Below are positions 8,700-17,832 of a stretch of DNA of 64,000 nucleotides, one piece after another. The DNA is from JAVBLT01 sp031553315 (lineage in GTDB: Bacteria > Verrucomicrobiota > Kiritimatiellia > RFP12 > DVOR01). The notes under the pieces were generated by a model that was not told the origin of the DNA, did not search any database, and was given only the letters and a program-made list of their open reading frames with translations. Both the position numbers and the translations under genes were made by a program. The first letter of the stretch is position 1. Every line of letters begins with the position of its first letter. The stretch is from contig JAVBLT010000007.1 of assembly GCA_031553315.1 (NCBI GenBank), forward strand, positions 124,001 to 188,000, written 5' to 3'.

Positions 8700-11600
8700 A
8701 ACCCTCCTTCCCCTCCTCCTCATCCTCCCCGCCGCCCTCCCCGCCCAGCGCCAACCCACCCCCGGCGAAATCTACCTCGGCTCCCGACCCGCCATCCTCC
8801 CCGACGGCCGGCGCTTCATCTTCGAATGGGCCGACGCCATCTGGATCGCCCCCACAACCGGCGGCGACGCCACCGTCCTGCAAACCTCCGCCGGAAAAGA
8901 CGTCTGGCCCATCATCTCCCCCAACGGCAAAACCTTCGCCTTCCAATCCAACCGCAACGGCGGCCCCTACCAGGTCTTCACCGCCAACATCGACGACCCC
9001 TCCCCCCCCACCCAAGTCACCCACCACAGCGAAGGCGCCCGCCCCTACGCCTTCACACACGACTCCACCCACCTCCTCTGCACCGTCTACCGCGACCACG
9101 ACATCACCCTCAACGCCCCCCGCGCCGCCCTCATCCCCATCACCACCCGCGGCCCCGAAACCATCCTCTTCAACGCCCCCGCCGACAACCCCGCCCTCGA
9201 CCCCGCCGCCACCCGGCTCCTCTTTACACGCGAGGGCGACGACATCTACCGCAAACGCCTCCGCAGCCAGCAAGCCTCGCAAATCTGGCACTACTCCCTC
9301 ACCAACCAGACCTTCACCCCCCTCGTAAAAGAAGACACCCACGCCCGCAGCCCCCTCTGGGCCCCCGGCAGCCAATCCTTCTACTACACCTCCGGCCGCA
9401 CCGGAACCGAAAACCTCTACCGCCGCGACCTCGCCACAGGCGCCGACACCCAAATCACCTTCCACACCCACGACTCCGTCATGCAGCCCACCCTCAGCGC
9501 CGACGGCAAAACCCTCATCTACCGCCACCTCTTCCACTTCTACCGCATCGACCCCACCCAGGAAAAACCCACCCCCACCCTCATCCCCCTGCGCCCCATC
9601 TGGACCATCGGCACCCCCCTGCCCACCGAGCGCCGCCGCTACTACACCAACTGCTGGAACAACGACCAAGACGGCGACGCCACCTTCACCCACAACGGCA
9701 CCGAAATCGCCTTCACCGCCGGCGGCGACCTCTACACCATGGACACCATCCTCCGCCAGCCCCGCCTCATCCACGGCGACACCCGCACCCACGAACGCGA
9801 ATGCACCTTCTCCGCCGACGGCTCCACCCTCTACTACCTCTCCGACCACGGAGACCGCGTCGACCTCCTCAAAGCCACACCCCACGACCCCACCCAATAC
9901 TGGTGGCAAAACACCCAATTCAACATCCAAACCCTCATCGCCGACGGCGCCACCCGCCAATCCCTCACCCTCTCCCCCACCGGCGACCGCCTCGCCTGGA
10001 CCCAACCCGGCTGGGACATCATCATCGCCGACCTCAACGGCAAAGAAATCACCCGCCTCGCCCAAAAATCAACCGAAGCCCCCCACTACGACTGGTCCCC
10101 CTGCGGAAAATACATCGCCGCCGCCCTCGCCGACAGCTACGGCAACGTCGACATCTGGATCCTCTCCACCGACAACGCCACCCCCCCCTACAACCTCACC
10201 CGCCACTTCAACTGGGACGGCAACCCCCGCTGGTCCCCCGACGGCAAACTCCTCGCCTTCCTCGGCAACCGCCCCGACACCGGCACCGGCCTCTTCTACG
10301 TCTGGCTCAACAAAAAAGACCAAGACCACCTCCGCGACAAAACCTACGACGACGCCCTCGACCACATGCGCAAAGAAGCCCCCCAAAAAACCGCCCCCCA
10401 GGAAAAACCAAAAGACGACAAAGCCCCCGAAGAAAAAATCCAAACCACCATCGACTTCGACAACCTCCACACCCGCATCCGCCACGCCAACCTCCACGGC
10501 GCCAAACCCTCCAACATCTACTTCTCCCACGATTCCCGCACCCTCATCTTCCACACCACCCACAACAACCGCACCGGCACCCACAAAATCAAGCTCCCCG
10601 ACCAGACCAACCCCCAATTCCTCACCCCCCGCCGCGGCACCCCCATCCAATGGCTCAAAAAAGGCGACAAACTCCTCTGGCTCACCGACCGCCTCCCCGC
10701 CCAGTTCGAAACCACCTACCCCTTCACCACCCGCCAGCAAACCAACATCCCCGACTACCAGGAGCTCGCCTACCTCACCGCCTGGCGCAAAATCCGCGAC
10801 AACTACTACGACCCCGCCTTCCACGGCGCCGACTGGCCCGCCATCCGCGAAAAATACCGCCACGCCGCCCGCCACGCCCCCTCCCCCTCCATCTTCACCC
10901 GCATCATCCACATGATGCACGGCGAGCTCAACTCCTCCCACCTCGGCTACTACATGACCGACAACTCCCGCCGAGAATGGGAGCGCACCGCCAGCTACCA
11001 GGCCTGGCAGCCCGAAACCAACCACCTCGGCCTGCGCTTCGACCCCACCCACACCGGCCCCGGCTGGCGCATCGCCCAAATCATCCCCGGCGGCCCCGCC
11101 GACCTCGGCACCCTCCACATCACCCCCGGCGACATCGTCCTCGAGATCGACGGCACCCCCCTCACCCCCCGCCTCGACCCCACCCTCATCCTCAACGCCC
11201 CCGCCGAAACCACCTTCACCCTCACCCTCCAAACCCACCGGGAGCCCCCCCGGACCCTCACCGTCAAAGGCACCAGCTACACAGCCATCCGCGACCTCCT
11301 CAACACCCACAACCGCCGGACCGCCCGCCAAACCGTCGAAACCCTCTCCAACGGAACCATCGGCTACCTCACCATCGACAAAATGGCCAACGACGAATAC
11401 TACCGCTTCGAGCAGGACATCTTCTCCAACGGCTTCGGCAAAGACGGCCTCATCATCGACGTCCGCAACAACACCGGCGGCTTCACCGCCGACCGCATCC
11501 TCTCCATCCTCTGCGGCGCCGCCCACTCCATCGCCATCGCCCGCTACGGCCAGCCCGCCTACCTCGCCGGCTACTGGGGCCGACCCGTGTGGGACAAACC

Positions 11601-11961
11601 CATCGTCATCCTCTGCAGCCAAGTCACCGTCTCCAACGGCGAAATCTTCACCCACGCCATCAAAAACCTCAAACGCGGCCGCATCATCGGCGTCCAGACC
11701 GCAGGCGGCGTCATCGCCACCCGCGACGTCCCCCTCCTCGACCTGGGCAACGTCCGCGAGCCCGGCCGCGGTTGGTTCCAGCCCGACGGCACCGACATGG
11801 AAACCATCGGCGCCATCCCCGACATCACCGTCTGGAACACCCCCCAGGACAACATCCTCGGCCACGACCGCCAGCTCCACACCGCCATCCGCGCCCTTCA
11901 GGAAGACATCGCCGCCTGGAAAGCCGCCCAAGCCCCCGCCACCCTCCACTACGCCCGATAA
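8692..11961 (+). CDS. Tricorn-type serine protease, exported
   Basis: This 1089-aa protein starts with a signal peptide (MLKTLLPLLLILPAALPAQ), so it acts outside the cytoplasm, unlike archaeal tricorn. Two stretches of WD40/PD40-like beta-propeller repeats (about 25-300 and 315-560, with motifs such as SADGSTLYYLSD and WSPDGKLLAF) gate access. A charged Lys/Glu-rich linker lies near 560-590. Then come the core domain with Ser749-His750 (SSHLGY), a PDZ domain (about 780-860) and an S41-type catalytic domain with nucleophile Ser981 (VSNGE) and Glu1037 (DMETIGAIPD). These match the Ser-His...Ser...Glu tetrad of tricorn. It likely degrades peptides in the periplasm. It overlaps the ABC gene by 8 bp. 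Its coding strand is exceptionally C-rich. Confidence 0.9.
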   Translation: MLKTLLPLLLILPAALPAQRQPTPGEIYLGSRPAILPDGRRFIFEWADAIWIAPTTGGDATVLQTSAGKDVWPIISPNGKTFAFQSNRNGGPYQVFTANIDDPSPPTQVTHHSEGARPYAFTHDSTHLLCTVYRDHDITLNAPRAALIPITTRGPETILFNAPADNPALDPAATRLLFTREGDDIYRKRLRSQQASQIWHYSLTNQTFTPLVKEDTHARSPLWAPGSQSFYYTSGRTGTENLYRRDLATGADTQITFHTHDSVMQPTLSADGKTLIYRHLFHFYRIDPTQEKPTPTLIPLRPIWTIGTPLPTERRRYYTNCWNNDQDGDATFTHNGTEIAFTAGGDLYTMDTILRQPRLIHGDTRTHERECTFSADGSTLYYLSDHGDRVDLLKATPHDPTQYWWQNTQFNIQTLIADGATRQSLTLSPTGDRLAWTQPGWDIIIADLNGKEITRLAQKSTEAPHYDWSPCGKYIAAALADSYGNVDIWILSTDNATPPYNLTRHFNWDGNPRWSPDGKLLAFLGNRPDTGTGLFYVWLNKKDQDHLRDKTYDDALDHMRKEAPQKTAPQEKPKDDKAPEEKIQTTIDFDNLHTRIRHANLHGAKPSNIYFSHDSRTLIFHTTHNNRTGTHKIKLPDQTNPQFLTPRRGTPIQWLKKGDKLLWLTDRLPAQFETTYPFTTRQQTNIPDYQELAYLTAWRKIRDNYYDPAFHGADWPAIREKYRHAARHAPSPSIFTRIIHMMHGELNSSHLGYYMTDNSRREWERTASYQAWQPETNHLGLRFDPTHTGPGWRIAQIIPGGPADLGTLHITPGDIVLEIDGTPLTPRLDPTLILNAPAETTFTLTLQTHREPPRTLTVKGTSYTAIRDLLNTHNRRTARQTVETLSNGTIGYLTIDKMANDEYYRFEQDIFSNGFGKDGLIIDVRNNTGGFTADRILSILCGAAHSIAIARYGQPAYLAGYWGRPVWDKPIVILCSQVTVSNGEIFTHAIKNLKRGRIIGVQTAGGVIATRDVPLLDLGNVREPGRGWFQPDGTDMETIGAIPDITVWNTPQDNILGHDRQLHTAIRALQEDIAAWKAAQAPATLHYAR

Positions 11962-11990
11962 AACGAAGAGCCCCCACCCTCCACCGCCTT

Positions 11991-12350
11991 ATGACCTCCA
12001 CCCTCCTCAAAGCCAAGCTTCACCACATCCGCGTGACCCAGGCCGACCTCAACTACCAAGGCAGCCTCACCCTCGACCAGAATTTCATCGACGCCGCCCG
12101 CCTCCACCCCTACGAAAAAATCCTCGTGGCAGACATGGAAAACGGCAACCGCTTCGAGACCTACATCATCCCCGGCGCCCCCGGCAGCCGCATCTGCTGC
12201 CTCAACGGCGCCGTCGCCCACCTCAGCGCCCCCGGCCACCGCCTCATCGTCATGATCTTCTGCGAGCTCACCCCCGAAGAGATCCCCGGCCACCGCCCCA
12301 CCACCCTCCGCTTCGACGCCAACAACACCATCATCGCCGAAGCCTACTGA
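11991..12350 (+). CDS. panD: Aspartate 1-decarboxylase precursor
   Basis: This 119-aa protein makes beta-alanine from L-aspartate for pantothenate and CoA synthesis. The self-cleavage site Gly24-Ser25 in NYQGSLTLD is at the same position as in well-studied PanD proteins, and the new N-terminal Ser becomes the pyruvoyl cofactor. KLHHIRVTQAD at the start and CCLNGAVAHL in the core are family motifs. It is slightly shorter than E. coli PanD at the C-terminus. It lies 29 bp after the tricorn gene and ends the operon. No other pantothenate gene is in the window. Confidence 0.95.
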   Translation: MTSTLLKAKLHHIRVTQADLNYQGSLTLDQNFIDAARLHPYEKILVADMENGNRFETYIIPGAPGSRICCLNGAVAHLSAPGHRLIVMIFCELTPEEIPGHRPTTLRFDANNTIIAEAY

Positions 12351-12398
12351 AACAGCCTCCACGGCTTCACACCCGCCGTAAACAATCTGCAAATCAAA

Positions 12399-12427
12399 TC
12401 GACAGCGCCGCAGGAATCGGGTATACT
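12399..12427 (+). promoter_or_regulatory. sigma70-type promoter of the 12525-18448 operon
   Basis: TCGACA at 12399-12404 and TATACT at 12422-12427 with a 17-bp spacer. It sits directly after panD and about 90 nt before the chosen start of the next gene. Confidence 0.7.
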
Positions 12428-12524
12428 TTTCCGTCACGATTTGATGGAAGCCTCTTTCTCTTCGCCCGCCCGGCGCGCGATCCGGCCGGCGTGGACCCCT
12501 CAACAATACACAGGGAGCATGGTC

Positions 12525-13184
12525 ATGAAACGTTTCATGTTGATTCCGGCATTGGTTTTCGCCTGCGTTTGCGGCGCGCAATCGGTCTCGCTCGTGGAGC
12601 TCACCGACATGTACGGCAACGAAGAGGTCTCGCTCATGGCCGCCGACGAGCTGCGCGCGCTCAAAGGCGAAATCCAGGCCGAAACGGCCGCCTTTCCCAA
12701 AGCCTTTTCCGCGGTGAAAAAGGAGTGGGAGGCACAGGCCAAAGCCAGCGAAGCGAAAGATTACCCCAAGTTTGCCGATCCCAAAATGTCGCCCCGCACG
12801 ATCAAGACCAAAGGCCCGTTCAGCCAGAAACAGGGCGAAACGGAGCTCGAGAAGAAAAAAATCCGAATCGAGCGCGAGCACGCCGCCCGGGCCGAAGCCG
12901 AGAAGGAAAAAACCAAAGCCGCCAAAGCAAAGATCACCTCCGCCGCAACCGATAACAAAAAGGATAAAATGCAGGCGAAGGACGACATGCGCGAAGCCGT
13001 CAAAAAGCGCATCGGGGATATGATTGAGGCCGAAATGGAAAAGATGCTGGAGCGGCCCGTGCCCAAAATTTTCATCGTCAACGCCGCCGCGGGCATGAGC
13101 GAAGAGCAGCAGAAGGAAAAAGAGAAGCAAGACGCCAGGCTCCAGGCCGCGCGCGACAAGGATAAGAATAAAGACAGGAAGTAG
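12525..13184 (+). CDS. Exported Lys/Glu/Ala-rich protein of unknown function
   Basis: I do not recognise this 219-aa protein. A clear signal peptide (MKRFMLIPALVFACVCGAQS) is followed by SLVELTDMYGNEEVSLMAADELRAL and then by a highly charged, probably coiled-coil body rich in Lys, Glu and Ala (about 85-165). The tail is also charged and ends in KDKNKDRK. The start at 12525 is chosen because AGGGAG lies 7 nt upstream; the ATG at 12519 is too close to it and the frame further upstream lacks a ribosome site. It is the first gene of the hisD-purN operon and ends 8 bp before hisD. The composition suggests a periplasmic structural or nucleic-acid/peptidoglycan-binding protein, but this is a guess. 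Confidence 0.7.
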   Translation: MKRFMLIPALVFACVCGAQSVSLVELTDMYGNEEVSLMAADELRALKGEIQAETAAFPKAFSAVKKEWEAQAKASEAKDYPKFADPKMSPRTIKTKGPFSQKQGETELEKKKIRIEREHAARAEAEKEKTKAAKAKITSAATDNKKDKMQAKDDMREAVKKRIGDMIEAEMEKMLERPVPKIFIVNAAAGMSEEQQKEKEKQDARLQAARDKDKNKDRK

Positions 13185-13192
13185 GAGTTTTC

Positions 13193-14500
13193 ATGGACGC
13201 ACACATTCGCATTGCCTCCTGGTCGGCGAACCGCCCGGTTGCCGCCGTTGAGGAATTTCTCGCCCGCCCCGCCTTTGACCCCGCCGCCGAAAAGGCCGCC
13301 GCAACCGTGCTGGCCGATATCCGCGCGCGCGGCAACGCCGCCGTGATTGAAGCCGCCAAACGCTTCGACGCCGCCGACCTCGCCGCCGAATCGCTCAACG
13401 TTTCCCCCGAAACCCTCGCCGCCGCCGAAGCCGCCGTCTCCCCCAAAGTGCGCCGCGCCGTGGAACAGGCCTGCGAGCAGGTCAGGCGCTTTTCGGAAGC
13501 CGCCCTCCGCCCCGACTGGTCCATGGACACGCCCCACGGCGGCAAAATGGGCGAACGCTTTCTGCCGATGGACCGCGTCGGCGTCTACGTGCCCGGCGGC
13601 ACCGCGCCGCTGGCCTCCACCGCGATCATGACGGTGGTCCTCGCCAAGGCCGCCGGCGTGCGGGAGATTGTGGCCTGCTCCCCCAGCCGCGAAGGGCGCG
13701 ACGTGGATGCCGCCCTCCTCTTTGCCCTCAAGCTTGCCGGCGCCACCGAAGTGTACCGCGTGGGCGGCATTCAAAGCATCGGCCTCATGGCCTTCGGCAC
13801 AGAGACCGTGCGCCCCGTGCAGCTCATCGCCGGCCCCGGCAACGCCTACGTGACCGCCGCCAAGCGCCAGGTCTACGGCTTTACGGCCATCGACCAAGTG
13901 GCGGGCCCCAGCGAAATCGCCGTGCTGGCCGACGATTCCGCAAACCCCGAATGGGTCGCCGCCGACCTGCTTTCGCAGGCCGAACACGGCAGCGGCCACG
14001 AAAAATCCCTCCTGGTCACCACCTCCGCCGCATTGGCCGAAGGCGTGAAAGCCGCCGTGCTGCGGCAGATCCCGCACCGTTCGCGCCGCGCGATCATCGA
14101 GCGGATGATCGCCGCCGGGGGCATGCTCTTCGCGGTCGTGCCGGATATGGATGCCGGCGTGGCGCTCTGCAACCGTTTTGCCGCCGAGCACCTGGAGCTG
14201 CATGTCGACGCGCCCAGCGCCATCCTCCAGCGCATCACCGCCGCCGGAGCCGTTTTCGTGGGCCCGTGGACGCCCGAATCGGCGGGCGATTTCGTGGCCG
14301 GCCCCAGCCATGTGCTCCCCACCGGAGGAGCCGCCAAAATGTTCTCCGGCCTCACGCCCGACACCTTCCGCCGCCGCAGCAGCTTTGTGGCCTTCACCCG
14401 CGAAGACCTCGCCGCCACCCGCGAAGCCATTGAAACCTTCGGCGAACTCGAAGGGCTCGACGCCCACGGCTATGCCGCGACCGTCCGCTTCGAGCGCTGA
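13193..14500 (+). CDS. hisD: Histidinol dehydrogenase
   Basis: This 435-aa, Zn-dependent enzyme catalyses the last two steps of histidine synthesis, histidinol to histidine with two NAD+. Characteristic stretches are VGVYVPGGTAPL, RVGGIQSIGLMAFGT, IAGPGNAYVTAAKRQV, IDQVAGPSEIAVLAD, the metal-binding LLSQAEHGSGHE and AGPSHVLPTGG. Length is normal for the family. TAGGAG sits just upstream of the ATG. No other his gene is in the window, so the histidine pathway is scattered; here hisD travels with recJ and rnc. Confidence 0.96.
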   Translation: MDAHIRIASWSANRPVAAVEEFLARPAFDPAAEKAAATVLADIRARGNAAVIEAAKRFDAADLAAESLNVSPETLAAAEAAVSPKVRRAVEQACEQVRRFSEAALRPDWSMDTPHGGKMGERFLPMDRVGVYVPGGTAPLASTAIMTVVLAKAAGVREIVACSPSREGRDVDAALLFALKLAGATEVYRVGGIQSIGLMAFGTETVRPVQLIAGPGNAYVTAAKRQVYGFTAIDQVAGPSEIAVLADDSANPEWVAADLLSQAEHGSGHEKSLLVTTSAALAEGVKAAVLRQIPHRSRRAIIERMIAAGGMLFAVVPDMDAGVALCNRFAAEHLELHVDAPSAILQRITAAGAVFVGPWTPESAGDFVAGPSHVLPTGGAAKMFSGLTPDTFRRRSSFVAFTREDLAATREAIETFGELEGLDAHGYAATVRFER

Positions 14501-14508
14501 TTCCCGCC

Positions 14509-16269
14509 ATGCCCGCCTTTCCCGCGTATCACTGGCAGACCGTTGCGCAGCCCCCCGGGGCGGCGGTTGAACGCGTTGCCGCGCGCTTTGCGCTGTCACG
14601 CCCGGCGGCGGCGATTCTGCTGACCCGCGCGGGATCCGAAGAGGCGTGCGAGGCCTTTCTTTCGCCGGCGCTCTCGCGGCTGACAAGCCCCCGCGCGCTT
14701 CCGGGGGTCGACGCGGCCGCAGTCCGCATCGTGGCGGCGCTCCTGCGCAAGGAAACCATCACCGTCTTCGGCGATTACGACGCCGACGGCGTGACCGCGA
14801 CCGCGCTGATGGTCTCCGTGCTCAAACAGCTTGGCGCGACCGTCTTTCCCTTCATTCCCGACCGCGTGACCGAAGGCTACGGCCTGAGCGAAGCCGCCCT
14901 GGCGCGCTGCATCGCCAATACCCGCCCCCGCCTCCTCGTCACCGTCGATTGCGGCATCACCTCCGCCGAAACCTGCCGCGCTCTCGCCGCCAAAGGCATC
15001 GACGTCGTCCTCACCGACCACCACATGCCGGGCGAAACCCTCCCCGAAGCCTGCGCGCTCGTGAACCCCCGCGTGGCGGCCTCGCCCGGCGCCGAAGCGC
15101 TGTGCGGGTGCGGCGTGGCCTTCAAAGTGGCCTACGCGGTCGTGCGCTTCGCCGCCCTGGCGGGCATGGAAGCCGCCCGAAACATCCGCCTGCGATCAAT
15201 GCTCGACCTCGTGGCCCTCGCAACCGTGGCCGACGTCGTGGAACTGACCGGTGAAAACCGCATCCTTGTGGCCGAAGGGCTCCGCCTCCTGAACCCGCCC
15301 GCCCGCCCCGGCTTCAAAGCCCTCGCCCGCCGCTGCTGCAAACCCGGCGGCGACGTGTCCAGCACCAGCCTCGCTTTCGGCCTCGGCCCCCGCCTCAACG
15401 CCGCCGGCCGCATGGGCCAGATCCGCACCGCCTACCGGCTACTCATCACAGAATCGCCCGAACAGGCCGAGGCCGACGCCGAGGCCCTCGAAACCCACAA
15501 CGCCGACCGCCGCGCCGTGGAGCAGCGCATGTTTGAACAGATCTGCGCCGAACACGCCCTCACCTCAGCCGCCTCCTGGGAAAAAGCCGCCATCGTCGCC
15601 GGCGGTCACGATTTCCACCCCGGCGTGGTCGGCGTGGTCGCCGCCAGGCTCATGGAGCGCGCCGGCGTGCCCGCCGCCGTCATCGTGCGCGACGCCCACG
15701 GCGGCGGCCACGGCTCCATGCGCGCCTTCGCCCCCTACCACGCCGTGGAAGCGCTCGAAGCCTGCCGCGAACTGCTCGAAGGCTTCGGCGGCCACCCCGC
15801 CGCCGCCGGCTTCACCATCAAAGCCGGCGGCTTCACCGCCTTTTGCGAAGCCCTCTGCGCCGCCTTCGCCCGCCAGACCGGCGCCGCCCCCCGCCCTTCC
15901 CCCGCCCTCATGGTCGACGCATGGCTCGACCCCAGCGACGTCTCCTGCTCGCTCTGCCGCGAGCTCCTCCGCCTCGAACCCTTCGGCGAAGGCAACCGCC
16001 GCCCCGTGCTCGCCCTGCGCGGCGTGGAAGTCGGCCACGCCCGCGCCGTCGGCGCCGAAGGGCGCCATGCCCAGCTTCGCTTCAACCTCGCCAACGGCGA
16101 AAGCGTGAAAGCCATCTGGTTCTCCGCCGCCGACCACCTGCCCGCCCTGCAAAACGGAGGACGCTTCGATGTGGCCTTTCACCTGGAAGAAGACGCCTTC
16201 ACCGGCGAACCCGTGCCCTCGCTGTCTGTCAGCGCTCTCCGCGCCACCCCCGGAGAAACGCATGATTGA
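14509..16269 (+). CDS. recJ: Single-stranded-DNA-specific exonuclease RecJ
   Basis: This 586-aa 5'-3' exonuclease acts in recombination and repair. The DHH-family motifs are present: DYDADG at residues 89-94, VDCGI, and DHH at 170-172, binding Mn2+. The DHHA1 domain with GGHPAAAGF lies near residues 425-435, and a C-terminal OB-like domain follows. Length is typical. It starts 8 bp after hisD and its last 8 bp overlap the start of rnc, so the two are probably translationally coupled. Confidence 0.95.
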   Translation: MPAFPAYHWQTVAQPPGAAVERVAARFALSRPAAAILLTRAGSEEACEAFLSPALSRLTSPRALPGVDAAAVRIVAALLRKETITVFGDYDADGVTATALMVSVLKQLGATVFPFIPDRVTEGYGLSEAALARCIANTRPRLLVTVDCGITSAETCRALAAKGIDVVLTDHHMPGETLPEACALVNPRVAASPGAEALCGCGVAFKVAYAVVRFAALAGMEAARNIRLRSMLDLVALATVADVVELTGENRILVAEGLRLLNPPARPGFKALARRCCKPGGDVSSTSLAFGLGPRLNAAGRMGQIRTAYRLLITESPEQAEADAEALETHNADRRAVEQRMFEQICAEHALTSAASWEKAAIVAGGHDFHPGVVGVVAARLMERAGVPAAVIVRDAHGGGHGSMRAFAPYHAVEALEACRELLEGFGGHPAAAGFTIKAGGFTAFCEALCAAFARQTGAAPRPSPALMVDAWLDPSDVSCSLCRELLRLEPFGEGNRRPVLALRGVEVGHARAVGAEGRHAQLRFNLANGESVKAIWFSAADHLPALQNGGRFDVAFHLEEDAFTGEPVPSLSVSALRATPGETHD

Positions 16270-16951
16270 CCGCGACCTCGAACTCCTCCTCGGCCACATC
16301 TTCACCGACGCCTCCCTCCTCTCCGCCGCCCTCACCATGCCCTCCTGGCGCATGGATCACCCCGAAGCCAAAAGCGACAACCAGCGCCTCGAGTTCCTGG
16401 GCGACGCCGTGGTCGGCCTCCTCGCCGGCCAGCGCCTTTTCGAGCTTTACCCCGCCGCCTCCGAAGGCTGGCTCACCCAAATGCGCAGCCGCCTCACCTC
16501 CGGCGACGCCCTGGGCGCGTGCGGCCAGGCGCTCAAGCTCGAGCGCTGGCTCCTGCGCGGCCGCGGCGAAGTGATCGGCGGCCTGCGCCGAAAAGCCTTG
16601 GCCGACGCCGTCGAAGCCCTCTTCGCCGCCCTCTATCTCGATGGAGGCCTCGAAGCCGCCCGCGCGTTTTTCAACACCGTCTACCCCCCCGATCGCCTTG
16701 CCGGCCTTCTGCGCGAGCCCGAGGCCGCGCTCAACCCCAAAGGCGAGCTCATCCAATGGGCGCAAAGCCGCGCCCTGCCCCTGCCGGTCTACGAGCTCCT
16801 CGCCGTCGACGGAGCCCGGCACGCCCCCCGCTTCGAAGTCAAAGTGACCCTCGGCGCCGGCCTCGCCGAAAACGGCGAAGGCCCCTCCCGCCGCGCCGCC
16901 GAAGCCGAAGCCGCCGCCAAACTGCTCACCCGCATCAAGGAAACCCCATGA
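16262..16951 (+). CDS. rnc: Ribonuclease III
   Basis: This 229-aa endonuclease cuts double-stranded RNA in rRNA and mRNA processing. The signature NQRLEFLGDAV is at residues 40-50 (Glu44, Asp48), and the second catalytic Glu is in ADAVEALFAALYLDGG. The C-terminal double-stranded-RNA-binding domain (from about 160) begins NPKGELIQWAQ and ends RRAAEAEAAAKLL. The start at 16262 is inside the recJ stop region; the ORF beginning at 16169 is only an upstream extension. The TGA overlaps the ATG of the next gene. Confidence 0.94.
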   Translation: MIDRDLELLLGHIFTDASLLSAALTMPSWRMDHPEAKSDNQRLEFLGDAVVGLLAGQRLFELYPAASEGWLTQMRSRLTSGDALGACGQALKLERWLLRGRGEVIGGLRRKALADAVEALFAALYLDGGLEAARAFFNTVYPPDRLAGLLREPEAALNPKGELIQWAQSRALPLPVYELLAVDGARHAPRFEVKVTLGAGLAENGEGPSRRAAEAEAAAKLLTRIKETP

Positions 16952-17832
16952 ACCCCGACGCCTCCCCCACCGATTATGCCTTGCTCGACAGCGGCGACGG
17001 CGCGAAACTCGAGCGTTTCGGCCGCTATGTGCTCAGCCGCCCCTGCGCCCAGGCCGTTTGGCGCCCCCAGCGCAACCCCGAATTCTGGCGCCAGGCCCAT
17101 GCCGCCTTCGACCGCGAAGAAGGCAACCGCTGGCACGGCCGCGCCCGCCTGCCCGAAACGTGGGAAATCCAGGTCGAAGGCATCCGTTTCAACCTCTCGG
17201 GGACCGACTTCGGCCACCTGGGCCTATTCCCCGAACAGCGCGCCCAATGGGCCTGGATTCAAAAGACCATCGGCGCCGCCCGCGCGAAAAACCGCCCCGT
17301 GCGCGTGCTCAACCTCTTCGCCTACTCCGGCGGCTCCACGCTCGCCTCGGCCCTCGCCGGCGCCGAAGTGTGCCATGTCGACGCTTCCAAAGGCATGATC
17401 CAGTGGGCCCGCGACAACGCCGCCGCCAACGGCCTCGCCGATCACCCCATCCGCTGGATCGTCGACGACGCTCACCAGTTCATGAACCGCGAGCTCCGCC
17501 GCGACAAACGCTACGACGGCATCATCCTCGACCCCCCCACCTTCGGCCGCGGCCGCCAGGGCGAGCTCTATAAAATCGAGCGCGACCTCCCCGAAACCCT
17601 CCGCCTCTGCCGCGCCCTCCTCACCGATTCACCCCTCTTCATGCTCCTGAGCGCCCACACCCCCGGCTACTCCCCCGTGGTCATGGAAAACGTGCTCAGG
17701 CAAGGCCTCGCCGGCCTCGGCGGCGCCTTCACCCCCGGCGAAATGCTCCTCACCGGCGATCCCGATGCGTTCCCCCTCCCCAGCGGCGCCTTCGTGCGCT
17801 GGGAAAAAGAAAAAGGAAACGGCCATGGCTAA
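16948..17832 (+). CDS. Class I SAM-dependent methyltransferase, RlmI/RlmK-like
   Basis: This 294-aa protein probably methylates rRNA. It has the SAM-binding motif I LNLFAYSGGSTLASALAGA, the acidic loop HVDASKGMIQWARDN and the catalytic/substrate motif ILDPPTFGRG, all as in the family of 23S rRNA (cytosine-C5) methyltransferases (Methyltrans_SAM). It lacks a recognisable PUA domain, so it is the shorter form. Start ATGA overlaps the rnc stop by 4 bp, and its 3' end overlaps purN by 8 bp. The exact target is not shown by the sequence. Confidence 0.82.
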   Translation: MNPDASPTDYALLDSGDGAKLERFGRYVLSRPCAQAVWRPQRNPEFWRQAHAAFDREEGNRWHGRARLPETWEIQVEGIRFNLSGTDFGHLGLFPEQRAQWAWIQKTIGAARAKNRPVRVLNLFAYSGGSTLASALAGAEVCHVDASKGMIQWARDNAAANGLADHPIRWIVDDAHQFMNRELRRDKRYDGIILDPPTFGRGRQGELYKIERDLPETLRLCRALLTDSPLFMLLSAHTPGYSPVVMENVLRQGLAGLGGAFTPGEMLLTGDPDAFPLPSGAFVRWEKEKGNGHG

